A stretch of DNA of 64,000 nt from contig NZ_CP134152.1 of assembly GCF_032164335.1 (NCBI RefSeq), positions 930,001 to 994,000 of the forward strand, given 5' to 3'. Within the stretch, counting starts at the first letter, position 1, and every line of letters starts with the position of its first letter. Shown here in pieces: positions 8,214-14,896 of this stretch. The notes under the pieces were generated by a model. That model was not told the origin of the DNA, did no database searches, and worked only from the letters and a program-made list of their open reading frames with translations. Made by a program: the position numbers and the translations under genes. The DNA is from Winslowiella toletana (lineage in GTDB: Bacteria > Pseudomonadota > Gammaproteobacteria > Enterobacterales > Enterobacteriaceae).

Positions 8214-9638
8214 ATGAGTACAGAAATTAAAACTCAGGTCGTGGTACTTGGGGCTGGCCCTGCAGGCTATTCTGCAGCTTTCCGTGCTGCAGATTTAGGT
8301 CTGGAGACCGTCATTGTAGAGCGTTACAGCACCCTTGGTGGTGTTTGTCTGAATGTTGGCTGTATCCCGTCTAAAGCGCTGCTACACGTCGCGAAAGTGA
8401 TTGAAGAAGCCAAAGCGCTGGAAGAACACGGTATCGTATTTGGTAAACCTACCACCGATATCGACAAAATTCGTACCTGGAAAGAAAAAGTCATCAATCA
8501 GCTGACCGGTGGTCTGGCTGGTATGGCGAAAGGCCGCAAAGTGAAAGTGGTCAACGGTCTGGGTAAATTCACCGGTGCTAACACGCTGGTGGTTGAAGGT
8601 GAAAATGGTGCCACCACCATTAACTTCGACAATGCGATTATCGCTGCCGGTTCTCGTCCGATTGAACTGCCATTTATTCCACATGAAGACCCACGCGTCT
8701 GGGATTCCACCGATGCACTGGAGCTGAAAGAAGTTCCTGAGCGTCTGCTGGTGATGGGCGGCGGTATTATCGGTCTGGAAATGGGCACCGTTTACCACGC
8801 GCTGGGTTCACAGATCGACGTGGTAGAAATGTTTGATCAGGTTATCCCTGCTGCCGATAAAGACGTGGTGAAAGTGTTCACCAAGCGTATCAGCAAGCAG
8901 TTTAACCTGATGCTGGAAACCAAAGTCACCGCAGTAGAAGCCAAAGAAGACGGCATCTACGTAACGATGGAAGGCAAAAAAGCCCCGGCAGAACCACAGC
9001 GTTATGATGCAGTGCTGGTGGCTATCGGTCGTGTACCTAACGGTAAACTGCTGGATGCTGGCCAGGCGGGCGTGGAAGTGGACGACCGTGGCTTTATCCG
9101 TGTCGACAAACAGCTGCGTACCAATGTGCCGCACATCTTCGCTATCGGCGATATCGTCGGTCAGCCAATGCTGGCGCATAAAGGCGTGCATGAAGGCCAC
9201 GTGGCAGCAGAAGTGATCTCCGGTAAGAAACATTACTTCGATCCGAAAGTGATTCCATCAATTGCCTACACTGAGCCAGAAGTTGCCTGGGTGGGTCTGA
9301 CCGAGAAAGAAGCGAAAGAGAAAGGCATTAGCTATGAAGTTTCCACTTTCCCGTGGGCAGCTTCTGGCCGTGCAATCGCTTCGGATTGTGCAGACGGTAT
9401 GACCAAACTGATTTTCGACAAAGAGAGCCATCGCGTTATCGGTGGTGCGATTGTCGGGACTAACGGCGGCGAGCTGCTGGGTGAAATCGGTCTGGCGATT
9501 GAGATGGGTTGTGATGCAGAAGATATCGCGCTGACCATTCATGCGCACCCGACGCTGCATGAATCTGTTGGTCTGGCTGCTGAGATTTTCGAAGGTAGCA
9601 TCACCGACCTGCCAAACCCGAAAGCGAAAAAGAAATAA
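8214..9638 (+). CDS. lpdA: Dihydrolipoamide dehydrogenase (E3)
   Basis: FAD flavoprotein that reoxidises dihydrolipoamide with NAD+ for pyruvate and 2-oxoglutarate dehydrogenases and the glycine cleavage system. It shows the FAD dinucleotide motif GAGPAG (13-18), the redox disulfide CLNVGC (Cys45/Cys50), the NAD motif GGGIIGLEMG, and the dimer-interface HAHPTLHE carrying the catalytic His-Glu pair. 474 residues from ATG 8214, the length of the E. coli enzyme; ATG 8211 is an equally close alternative. AAGAGG at 8202-8207 is the ribosome-binding site. Confidence 0.98.
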   Translation: MSTEIKTQVVVLGAGPAGYSAAFRAADLGLETVIVERYSTLGGVCLNVGCIPSKALLHVAKVIEEAKALEEHGIVFGKPTTDIDKIRTWKEKVINQLTGGLAGMAKGRKVKVVNGLGKFTGANTLVVEGENGATTINFDNAIIAAGSRPIELPFIPHEDPRVWDSTDALELKEVPERLLVMGGGIIGLEMGTVYHALGSQIDVVEMFDQVIPAADKDVVKVFTKRISKQFNLMLETKVTAVEAKEDGIYVTMEGKKAPAEPQRYDAVLVAIGRVPNGKLLDAGQAGVEVDDRGFIRVDKQLRTNVPHIFAIGDIVGQPMLAHKGVHEGHVAAEVISGKKHYFDPKVIPSIAYTEPEVAWVGLTEKEAKEKGISYEVSTFPWAASGRAIASDCADGMTKLIFDKESHRVIGGAIVGTNGGELLGEIGLAIEMGCDAEDIALTIHAHPTLHESVGLAAEIFEGSITDLPNPKAKKK

Positions 9639-9660
9639 TTTTCGTTGGCTGGTTTGATAA

Positions 9661-9687
9661 AACGGCTCCTCAGGGAGCCGTTTTTTT
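9661..9687 (+). terminator. Rho-independent terminator after lpdA
   Basis: AACGGCTCC (9661-9669), loop TCAG, GGAGCCGTT (9674-9682), then a T-run to 9687. It ends the pdh operon and overlaps the last codons of the convergent lipoprotein gene. Confidence 0.92.
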
Positions 9688-10084
9688 ATTCTGGCTTCAA
9701 ATCTTGTAGCAAGAACTTTACGTCCCATGAGCGTTTAGTTTCTACTCTGTCAGGCGGAATAATTGTGTAAATAGTGACGTTGTACTTCACATTTGGTACA
9801 AAGTGGTAGTCGACGGGAATGCATTCACCGGGTACCACTACCTTAATTGGAAAAGGATGCTCGCGATGGCTCCATATCTCGCGCATATAGCCATCCTCAA
9901 ACCTTTTATTGATAACTATACTTAGTATTCGTGACTGGTTTTTAGCGGTTACCGACTCTTTTTTTACCTTAAAGCAGGGTTGTCCGTCTGCTTTTAGCGA
10001 GACCGTTGCCGTTCTGAATGGCAGTGGATGTATAAAGCAACCATTTAACATAAAAAAGCTTAAAGCAACGGTGACTTTCTTCAT
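9686..10084 (-). CDS. Putative periplasmic lipoprotein, candidate immunity protein
   Basis: About 132 residues. A lipoprotein signal peptide is visible: MKKVTVALSFFMLNGC with lipobox LNGC and Cys16 as lipidation site. The rest is a beta-rich domain with repeated basic residues and no enzyme motif. The start ATG at 10084 overlaps the stop codon of the upstream metallopeptidase gene (ATGA); GTG 10090 is an in-frame alternative better spaced from AGGAGA at 10096-10101. Small lipoproteins of this type next to secreted peptidases are commonly labelled putative type VI immunity lipoproteins. AT-rich relative to the surrounding core genes. The function is inferred from context only. Confidence 0.7.
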   Translation of the reverse strand: MKKVTVALSFFMLNGCFIHPLPFRTATVSLKADGQPCFKVKKESVTAKNQSRILSIVINKRFEDGYMREIWSHREHPFPIKVVVPGECIPVDYHFVPNVKYNVTIYTIIPPDRVETKRSWDVKFLLQDLKPE

Positions 10085-10638
10085 TTCCACAAGGTTCTCC
10101 TGTCGGCAGGATCGTTTAGAAAATATATCAATACGCTTTGATATTTGTTAAGCAGGTCTGGCCCTATTAGTCCGCTAAAATACTTACCATCATTCCATTT
10201 GTTAAAGCCTAAATTTATAAGAATATAGTAGTCGGCAATTATCGATGCTTGCTGCTCCATAGGAAAGTCAGCAAGGGTATAATAAGGGGGTAAAGAATAT
10301 TTGTATTCAACCGCCCAGCTTATCAGACCGCGAATTTTTACATTTACATCCATATGGTGCTGCCAGACATGAGCCATCTCATGGATAAATAACCATTGCT
10401 CTCTTGATTTACTCTCTGAGTAGTCATCTTGATAAAGTGATGTAGGATAGTACATCTCGCCATTTGGCGTAACTGCAGTATCTTTATTTTGCAAACCAAA
10501 TGGAAAATAACTCCCGTGATGTACCCTCACACGATTGTATTCAATGGCAGTTTTAAATATCGACTTAGCCATTTCTAACTCACCCCGAGTCAGATGTCTG
10601 GAAGATCCTTCTTCGATAATCATCTTCTTTATCTCCAT
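10081..10638 (-). CDS. Vgr-related HExxH metallopeptidase-like protein, candidate effector
   Basis: 185 residues. It contains a gluzincin-like zinc motif HEMAHVWQHH (residues 86-95) and a downstream EQQASIIADYY (128-138) that could give the third metal ligand. The arrangement (an N-terminal TRGELEMAKSIF, then YNRVRVH, VTPNGEMYYP, HEMAHVWQ, EQQA) is what I recognise from proteins annotated vgr-related or Rhs-associated putative peptidases. No signal peptide. ATG 10638 has a weak ribosome-binding site; ATG 10623 has GGAG nine bases upstream and may be the real start. AT-rich, translationally coupled to the lipoprotein gene. A toxin role is inference. Confidence 0.65.
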   Translation of the reverse strand: MEIKKMIIEEGSSRHLTRGELEMAKSIFKTAIEYNRVRVHHGSYFPFGLQNKDTAVTPNGEMYYPTSLYQDDYSESKSREQWLFIHEMAHVWQHHMDVNVKIRGLISWAVEYKYSLPPYYTLADFPMEQQASIIADYYILINLGFNKWNDGKYFSGLIGPDLLNKYQSVLIYFLNDPADRRTLWK

Positions 10639-10770
10639 GAAGTGATTTAATATCGAAAAGATAGCATGGGGACGATTTATTAAAGAGTCTTAAACGAAGA
10701 ATTTGTGAGGAGTATTTGAAAATAATAGAATAATAATTATTAAAGATATAATTTTAATGTGATGTAATTA

Positions 10771-10794
10771 TACGGGAGAGTTCACTCTCCCGTA
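10771..10794 (-). terminator. Hairpin after mgtB
   Basis: TACGGGAGAG (10771-10780), loop TTCA, CTCTCCCGTA (10785-10794): a perfect 10-base stem 17 bases past the mgtB stop codon. On the mgtB strand it is followed by ATAATTAC, so the U-tract is poor. The surrounding 10639-10811 stretch is very AT-rich and holds nothing else recognisable. Confidence 0.65.
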
Positions 10795-10811
10795 GTAATA
10801 TTAAATGCTAA

Positions 10812-13505
10812 TTAAAACCACTGGCCGAACTTACGCATATACAGCTGTTTCATGCCCTGGCTCAGCAGACAGTATCCCAGCAGAGTTGCCAGTAACCATG
10901 GGAAATAGCTTAACGGTAAAGCTTGCAGGCCAAACCATGAGTTAATCGGTGAGAATGGCAGACCTATGCCGATAATCACCACCAGCAGAGTGGTCAGCAT
11001 AATGGGCCATGTGGCACGGGTCTGGATAAACGGAATCTTCTGGGTGCGCAACATATGCACCACCAACGTCTGCGACAGTAATCCTTCAATAAACCAGCCG
11101 GACTGGAACAGCGCCTGATGATCAACATTGTTGGCACCAAAGATGTACCACATCAGTGCGAAGGTGGAGATATCAAACACTGATGAGGTTGGCCCCATCC
11201 ACAGCATGAAACGACCAATGTTTTTGGCGTCCCATTTGCGTGGTTTACGAACGAACTCCTTATCCATTTTATCCCATGGCAGTGCCAGTTGGGAGATATC
11301 GTAAATCAGGTTTTGCAGCAGCAGCTGAATCGCCAGCATCGGTAAAAAAGGAATAAATGCGCTGGCCACCAGAATCGAGAACACGTTACCGAAATTGGAA
11401 CTGGCGGTAATATTGAGATACTTGATGATATTGCCAAAGGTCTGGCGACCCACCAGTACCCCTTGTTCCAGCACCATCAGGCTTTTTTCCAGCAGAATAA
11501 TATCTGCGGACTCTTTAGCGATATCCGTGGCGCTGTCGACGGAAATACCGACATCCGCTGCCCGTAACGCTGCCGCATCATTAATGCCGTCGCCGAGAAA
11601 ACCAACGGTATGACCGTTTTTCTGCAGCAACGTCACGACGCGCTCTTTTTGTGACGGCGTCAGTTTGGCAAAGATAGTGTGCAGTTCTATCCGCGGCTTC
11701 AGTTGCTCATCATCTAACTGTTCAATCTCATCGCCCAGCATTGGCACACCCGCATCAACGCCAAGATCGCGGCAGATTTTGGCGGTGATCAGCGGGTTAT
11801 CGCCAGTAAGAATTTTAACCTGTACGCCATTGTGTTGCAGGGCCTGAATCGCCGCGGCGGCACTCTCTTTCGCCGGGTCGAGGAAGGTCAGCATGCCGCA
11901 CAGGGTTAAATCACGCTCATCATCAATCTTCAGGCGCTGATACCAGTTGTTATGCTCCATGGTGCGGGTCGCCACCAGCAACACACGATAACCTTGCTGA
12001 TTGAGCTCGGCTGCGCGTTGAGTGATCTCCTCACGCCACGCTGGCGTCATTTCCTCAACCTTGCCGTTAAGACTAAGGTGAGTGGTGATTGCCAGCATCT
12101 CTTCCAGCGCACCTTTGCAGATCAGCTGATGCTGACCCTGCTCATTACTGACGGTGACGGAGAGGCGACGACGGGTAAAATCAAACGGCAGTTCATCGAC
12201 TTTGCGATAGTTGCGCGGCAGATCCTGACGATTACGCGCAAATTCCAGCACCGCGCGGTCCATCAGATTTTTTAGTCCGCTCTGGTGGTAACTGTTCAGC
12301 CAGGCCAGATCAAGTACCTGTCGGCTGGGACGTCCCTGTACATCCAGGTGCTGCTCCAGGGCAATATGATCCTGGGTCAGAGTGCCGGTTTTATCAGTGC
12401 ACAGTACATCCATTGCGCCAAAGTTCTGGATCGCATTCAGGCGTTTAACCACCACTTTACGGCGTGCCATCGCCATCGCACCTTTCGCGAGATTGGTGCT
12501 GACGATCATCGGCAGCATTTCCGGGGTTAAGCCTACTGCCACCGCTACCGCAAACAGTGCCGCATCCAGCCAGTCGCCTTTGGTCATGCCGTTAATCACA
12601 AATACGATCGGCACCATAATGAACATAAAGCGGATCAGCAGCCAGCTGACGCTGTTCACTCCACGGTCAAAGGACGTGGGTGCGCGTTTACCGACAATGT
12701 TTTTTGCCAGCGAGCCAAACCAGCTCTGATTTCCGGTCGCTACCACCACCGCAGTGGCGTGGCCACTGACGACATTGGTGCCCATCAGGCAGACATTTGG
12801 CAAGCCGGGCAGGGCACCTTCACCAATTTCATGCGCAGTTTGTGGTTGATCGTTAAGACAAAATTTCTCCACAGGCAAGGCTTCGCCGGTCAGCGCCGCC
12901 TGGCTGACCAGCAGATCCTGCGATTCAATCAGTTTGATATCGGCTGGAATAATATCGCCTGCTGATATTGAAATAATGTCGCCCGGTACCAGCTGTTGCT
13001 GATTGACGTACATCCACTGCGGAGTGGAATTATCAGCGTGACGACGGCGAGTGGTCACTTGCGTGCGAACCAGTGATTTCAGCGCATCCGCCGCTTTATT
13101 AGTGCGAAACTCCTGCCAGAAACGCAGCAGGCCGCTCAGCCCAATCATTACTGACATAATGATCACGCCAGTCAGATCGGTTTCTTCACCCTGCTGAGCA
13201 GGTAACCAGTAGTCGGTGAAGAAACTGATGCTGGCGAGACCCATCAGCACAAAAATAAACGGATTTTTAAACGCCATCAGTAACTGAATTAGCGCGTGTG
13301 GGGCTTTCTCCTGCGCCACCTGGTTTAGACCAAATTGCTCAAGACGGACTTCGGCCTGCTGGCTGGTTAATCCCTGTTGACTGGTGTTAAGAGTGGCAAA
13401 GGTGCTGTCAATGCTGACCTGCGCCTCGTTGGCAATTGGCCAGCTTTTAGTTTGATACTTTTTCTGGCTGCGCGCTTGTTGCGCCATATCGATCATCTGA
13501 GTCAT
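10812..13505 (-). CDS. mgtB: Mg2+-importing P-type ATPase, MgtB type
   Basis: P3B-type ATPase that imports Mg2+ into the cytoplasm across the inner membrane. 897 residues. The phosphorylation motif CTDKTGTLT, the LTGEALPVE actuator motif and the hinge GDGINDAAALRAADVGISVD are intact. The proline of the usual GDGINDAP is replaced by alanine. Segments such as PHALIQLL, TDYWLPAQQGEETDLTGV and the C-terminus KFGQWF match Salmonella MgtB more closely than MgtA. The ATG at 13505 is followed by other in-frame ATGs, so the start is approximate. No mgtC or mgtR lies nearby. A structured leader with a small ORF and terminator precedes it. Confidence 0.92.
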   Translation of the reverse strand: MTQMIDMAQQARSQKKYQTKSWPIANEAQVSIDSTFATLNTSQQGLTSQQAEVRLEQFGLNQVAQEKAPHALIQLLMAFKNPFIFVLMGLASISFFTDYWLPAQQGEETDLTGVIIMSVMIGLSGLLRFWQEFRTNKAADALKSLVRTQVTTRRRHADNSTPQWMYVNQQQLVPGDIISISAGDIIPADIKLIESQDLLVSQAALTGEALPVEKFCLNDQPQTAHEIGEGALPGLPNVCLMGTNVVSGHATAVVVATGNQSWFGSLAKNIVGKRAPTSFDRGVNSVSWLLIRFMFIMVPIVFVINGMTKGDWLDAALFAVAVAVGLTPEMLPMIVSTNLAKGAMAMARRKVVVKRLNAIQNFGAMDVLCTDKTGTLTQDHIALEQHLDVQGRPSRQVLDLAWLNSYHQSGLKNLMDRAVLEFARNRQDLPRNYRKVDELPFDFTRRRLSVTVSNEQGQHQLICKGALEEMLAITTHLSLNGKVEEMTPAWREEITQRAAELNQQGYRVLLVATRTMEHNNWYQRLKIDDERDLTLCGMLTFLDPAKESAAAAIQALQHNGVQVKILTGDNPLITAKICRDLGVDAGVPMLGDEIEQLDDEQLKPRIELHTIFAKLTPSQKERVVTLLQKNGHTVGFLGDGINDAAALRAADVGISVDSATDIAKESADIILLEKSLMVLEQGVLVGRQTFGNIIKYLNITASSNFGNVFSILVASAFIPFLPMLAIQLLLQNLIYDISQLALPWDKMDKEFVRKPRKWDAKNIGRFMLWMGPTSSVFDISTFALMWYIFGANNVDHQALFQSGWFIEGLLSQTLVVHMLRTQKIPFIQTRATWPIMLTTLLVVIIGIGLPFSPINSWFGLQALPLSYFPWLLATLLGYCLLSQGMKQLYMRKFGQWF

Positions 13506-13561
13506 TTCTGCTTATTCCAAATAATACGCACGGCAATCTCTCTCAAGGTGAGATAGTCGTG

Positions 13562-13619
13562 AAAAAAATATGGCGTTGCAGGTGGGGAAAGAGCTAGCTC
13601 ACTACTCCCACGCAACGCG
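13562..13619 (-). terminator. Attenuator-type terminator in the mgtB leader
   Basis: On the mgtB strand, CGCGTTGCGTGGGAG (13619-13605) can pair with CCCACCTGCAACGC (13586-13573) through GCGTTGC/GCAACGC and GTGGG/CCCAC with a 2-base bulge. Seven consecutive U residues (13568-13562) follow soon after. It ends 56 bases before the mgtB start codon and its 5' arm lies inside the leader ORF. Confidence 0.8.
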
Positions 13620-13650
13620 TATTACGCTGCGTACTGGGGTGTTCGTCCAT
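13594..13650 (-). CDS. mgtB leader peptide (MgtL-like)
   Basis: An 18-codon ORF, MDEHPSTQRNTRCVGVVS, starts at ATG 13650 with an excellent ribosome-binding site (TAAGGAG, 5 bases before the ATG) and ends at TAG 13594-13596. It lies 88 bases upstream of mgtB. The acidic, proline-containing start (M-D-E-H-P) resembles the E. coli/Salmonella mgtA leader peptide MgtL (MEPDPTP...), whose early codons destabilise ribosomes when Mg2+ is low. Codons 12-15 form the 5' arm of the downstream terminator. Translation is inferred from the Shine-Dalgarno sequence and the RNA architecture, not from protein homology. Confidence 0.65.
   Translation of the reverse strand: MDEHPSTQRNTRCVGVVS
13610..13632 (-). 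promoter_or_regulatory. Candidate antiterminator hairpin in the mgtB leader
   Basis: On the mgtB strand, ACGCAGCG (13632-13625) can pair with CGC-GT-TGCGT (13619-13610) around a TAATA loop. This sequesters the same bases that make the 5' arm of the terminator, so the two hairpins are mutually exclusive. The upstream arm covers leader codons 7-9. Confidence 0.55.
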
Positions 13651-13663
13651 GGTAACTCCTTAA

Positions 13664-13680
13664 TTATCACCGGGTGATAA
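13664..13680 (-). other. Inverted repeat just before the leader-ORF ribosome-binding site
   Basis: TTATCAC-CGG-GTGATAA, a perfect 7-base stem with a 3-base loop, ends a few bases before the Shine-Dalgarno sequence of the mgtB leader ORF. It may shape leader translation or be a regulator site. Confidence 0.5.
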
Positions 13681-14065
13681 TAAGCTTAAAAACCTGAATA
13701 ACAGGATCGATAACAGGCTGCTGTGCAGCAAAGGCGCAGCAGAAAACCGGCAGGGCTTCAGCCCGGAGGGAAAAGGGTATGGAAAAAAATCAGCATGATA
13801 AATACTCGTCTGTTTACAGGTTATCAAAGCAGACGAGCCGGAGGGATCGCTGCTTGCCAGGGTGGCAAGCAACAGGCTTGCCTTAATTAGATCGGTAACT
13901 GTCCAAAAAAGGTTTCTCCACAATAATTCGCGGGACGAACTATACTTCCGCCCCCGCAGGCTGTAAACCACGCTTTCTCAACCAAAGCTCAACGTCCAGC
14001 TTTTAATCTGTTAAGCGTCTGAAGGTTATCAGTTTGTTGAACTATGCATTTATCTCATTAGAGAA
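13681..14065 (-). promoter_or_regulatory. Structured region upstream of mgtB; promoter not pinned down
   Basis: No credible gene in this stretch. It holds several more perfect hairpins: GGGCT/AGCCC (13753-13764), CTCGTCTG/CAGACGAG (13805-13812 and 13830-13837) and GCTTGCCA/TGGCAAGC (13852-13870). If transcription starts beyond them, the mgtB leader is about 400 bases long and highly folded. TATAGT at 13944-13939 is a possible -10. I found no convincing PhoP box repeat. Confidence 0.4.
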
Positions 14066-14467
14066 TTATCTGCCGGATCCGGCCTTGTTGTCATCAACCC
14101 GGTGGGTGAGAGAGTGTTTCGACTCAACTTCGTGATTGATGCGGTACAGTTCAGAGATATTCAGATTGGGATGCAGTTCTCTGATGCGTACAGACCAGTC
14201 TTCAATATTTTCATCCTTACGCTGTGCATAATCACCGGGCGTGGCCGAACTGAATATTTGCTGAAATGCCTGAGCGTCACGGGACTGATATCTTTCGGGC
14301 CGGAAATATTGCCATGAGGTGGCGAGTCCCTCTGCCGCTGGCGGCGCCAGAGTCGCAGGACTTTGCGTCACTGTTAACAGGTTATGAGTTATTGTACGGA
14401 TAGCAGGGGGCGCAGTCTGGCTGAGGCTGGATTGGGAAGTGGTGACAATTGCCGGTGCGATTTTCAT
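14066..14467 (-). CDS. Hypothetical protein with Ser/Thr/Pro-rich N-terminus
   Basis: 133 residues that I do not recognise. The first 45 residues are rich in Ser, Thr, Pro and Ala with no Asp or Glu, and Ile3 follows MK: MKIAPAIVTTSQSSLSQT. The C-terminal part is charged and probably helical (ENIEDWSVRIRELHPNLN, then LYRINHEVESKH). No signal peptide or membrane segment. The ATG is preceded by AAGGATCTGATCA, a good ribosome-binding site. An acid-free, Ser/Pro-rich N-terminus is typical of type III secretion substrates, but no hrp box is seen upstream. The ORF being real is likely; secretion is speculation. Confidence 0.5.
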   Translation of the reverse strand: MKIAPAIVTTSQSSLSQTAPPAIRTITHNLLTVTQSPATLAPPAAEGLATSWQYFRPERYQSRDAQAFQQIFSSATPGDYAQRKDENIEDWSVRIRELHPNLNISELYRINHEVESKHSLTHRVDDNKAGSGR

Positions 14468-14754
14468 TGATCAGATCCTTTATCTGAATTTTCACGCGAT
14501 CATTCTTCAGTCAACAGCGCTTCTCTGCTTCTGTTTTTAGACCATTTTACGATTAGCCAGTTTTTTAGCTGCGTTTTAGATAACCGGTGGTTATAGATAT
14601 TCCCTAACGATGCGACAACCGTTGTGCAAACCAGCGGATCGCGTGTTTGAAGCGCGGCTATCCAACTCAATCTGGCCGCTTCTGGACGGTGATATGCGCA
14701 TTTATTCGGTGGGTGTTAAATCGCGCCAGATAATGTTGCTTTTTTGTAAACAGA

Positions 14755-14783
14755 TTAACAAGCAAACGAAATCCTGATATGCT
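14755..14783 (+). promoter_or_regulatory. Sigma-70 promoter of acnB
   Basis: TTAACA (14755-14760), a 17-base spacer and TATGCT (14778-14783), with a TG two bases before the -10. It lies about 115 bases upstream of acnB. The rest of 14468-14896 shows no gene. Confidence 0.65.
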
Positions 14784-14896
14784 GCCCCACGCGAAACCGG
14801 GCACTTTTACCACTTACCCTACACAATGAGGGTTAATCACCCGACGTGAAAACAGGTGTCCGGAAAGCCAAATACAATGAGAGCGAGGAGAACGTC

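Noticed and set aside
13944-13969. Possible PhoP box before mgtB
   Set aside because: One GGTTTA half is present on the mgtB strand but the second half is not at the required 11-base spacing.
13660-13971. Open frame of 103 codons upstream of mgtB
   Set aside because: It covers several hairpins and reads as low-complexity Ser/Leu/Arg; better explained as structured leader RNA.
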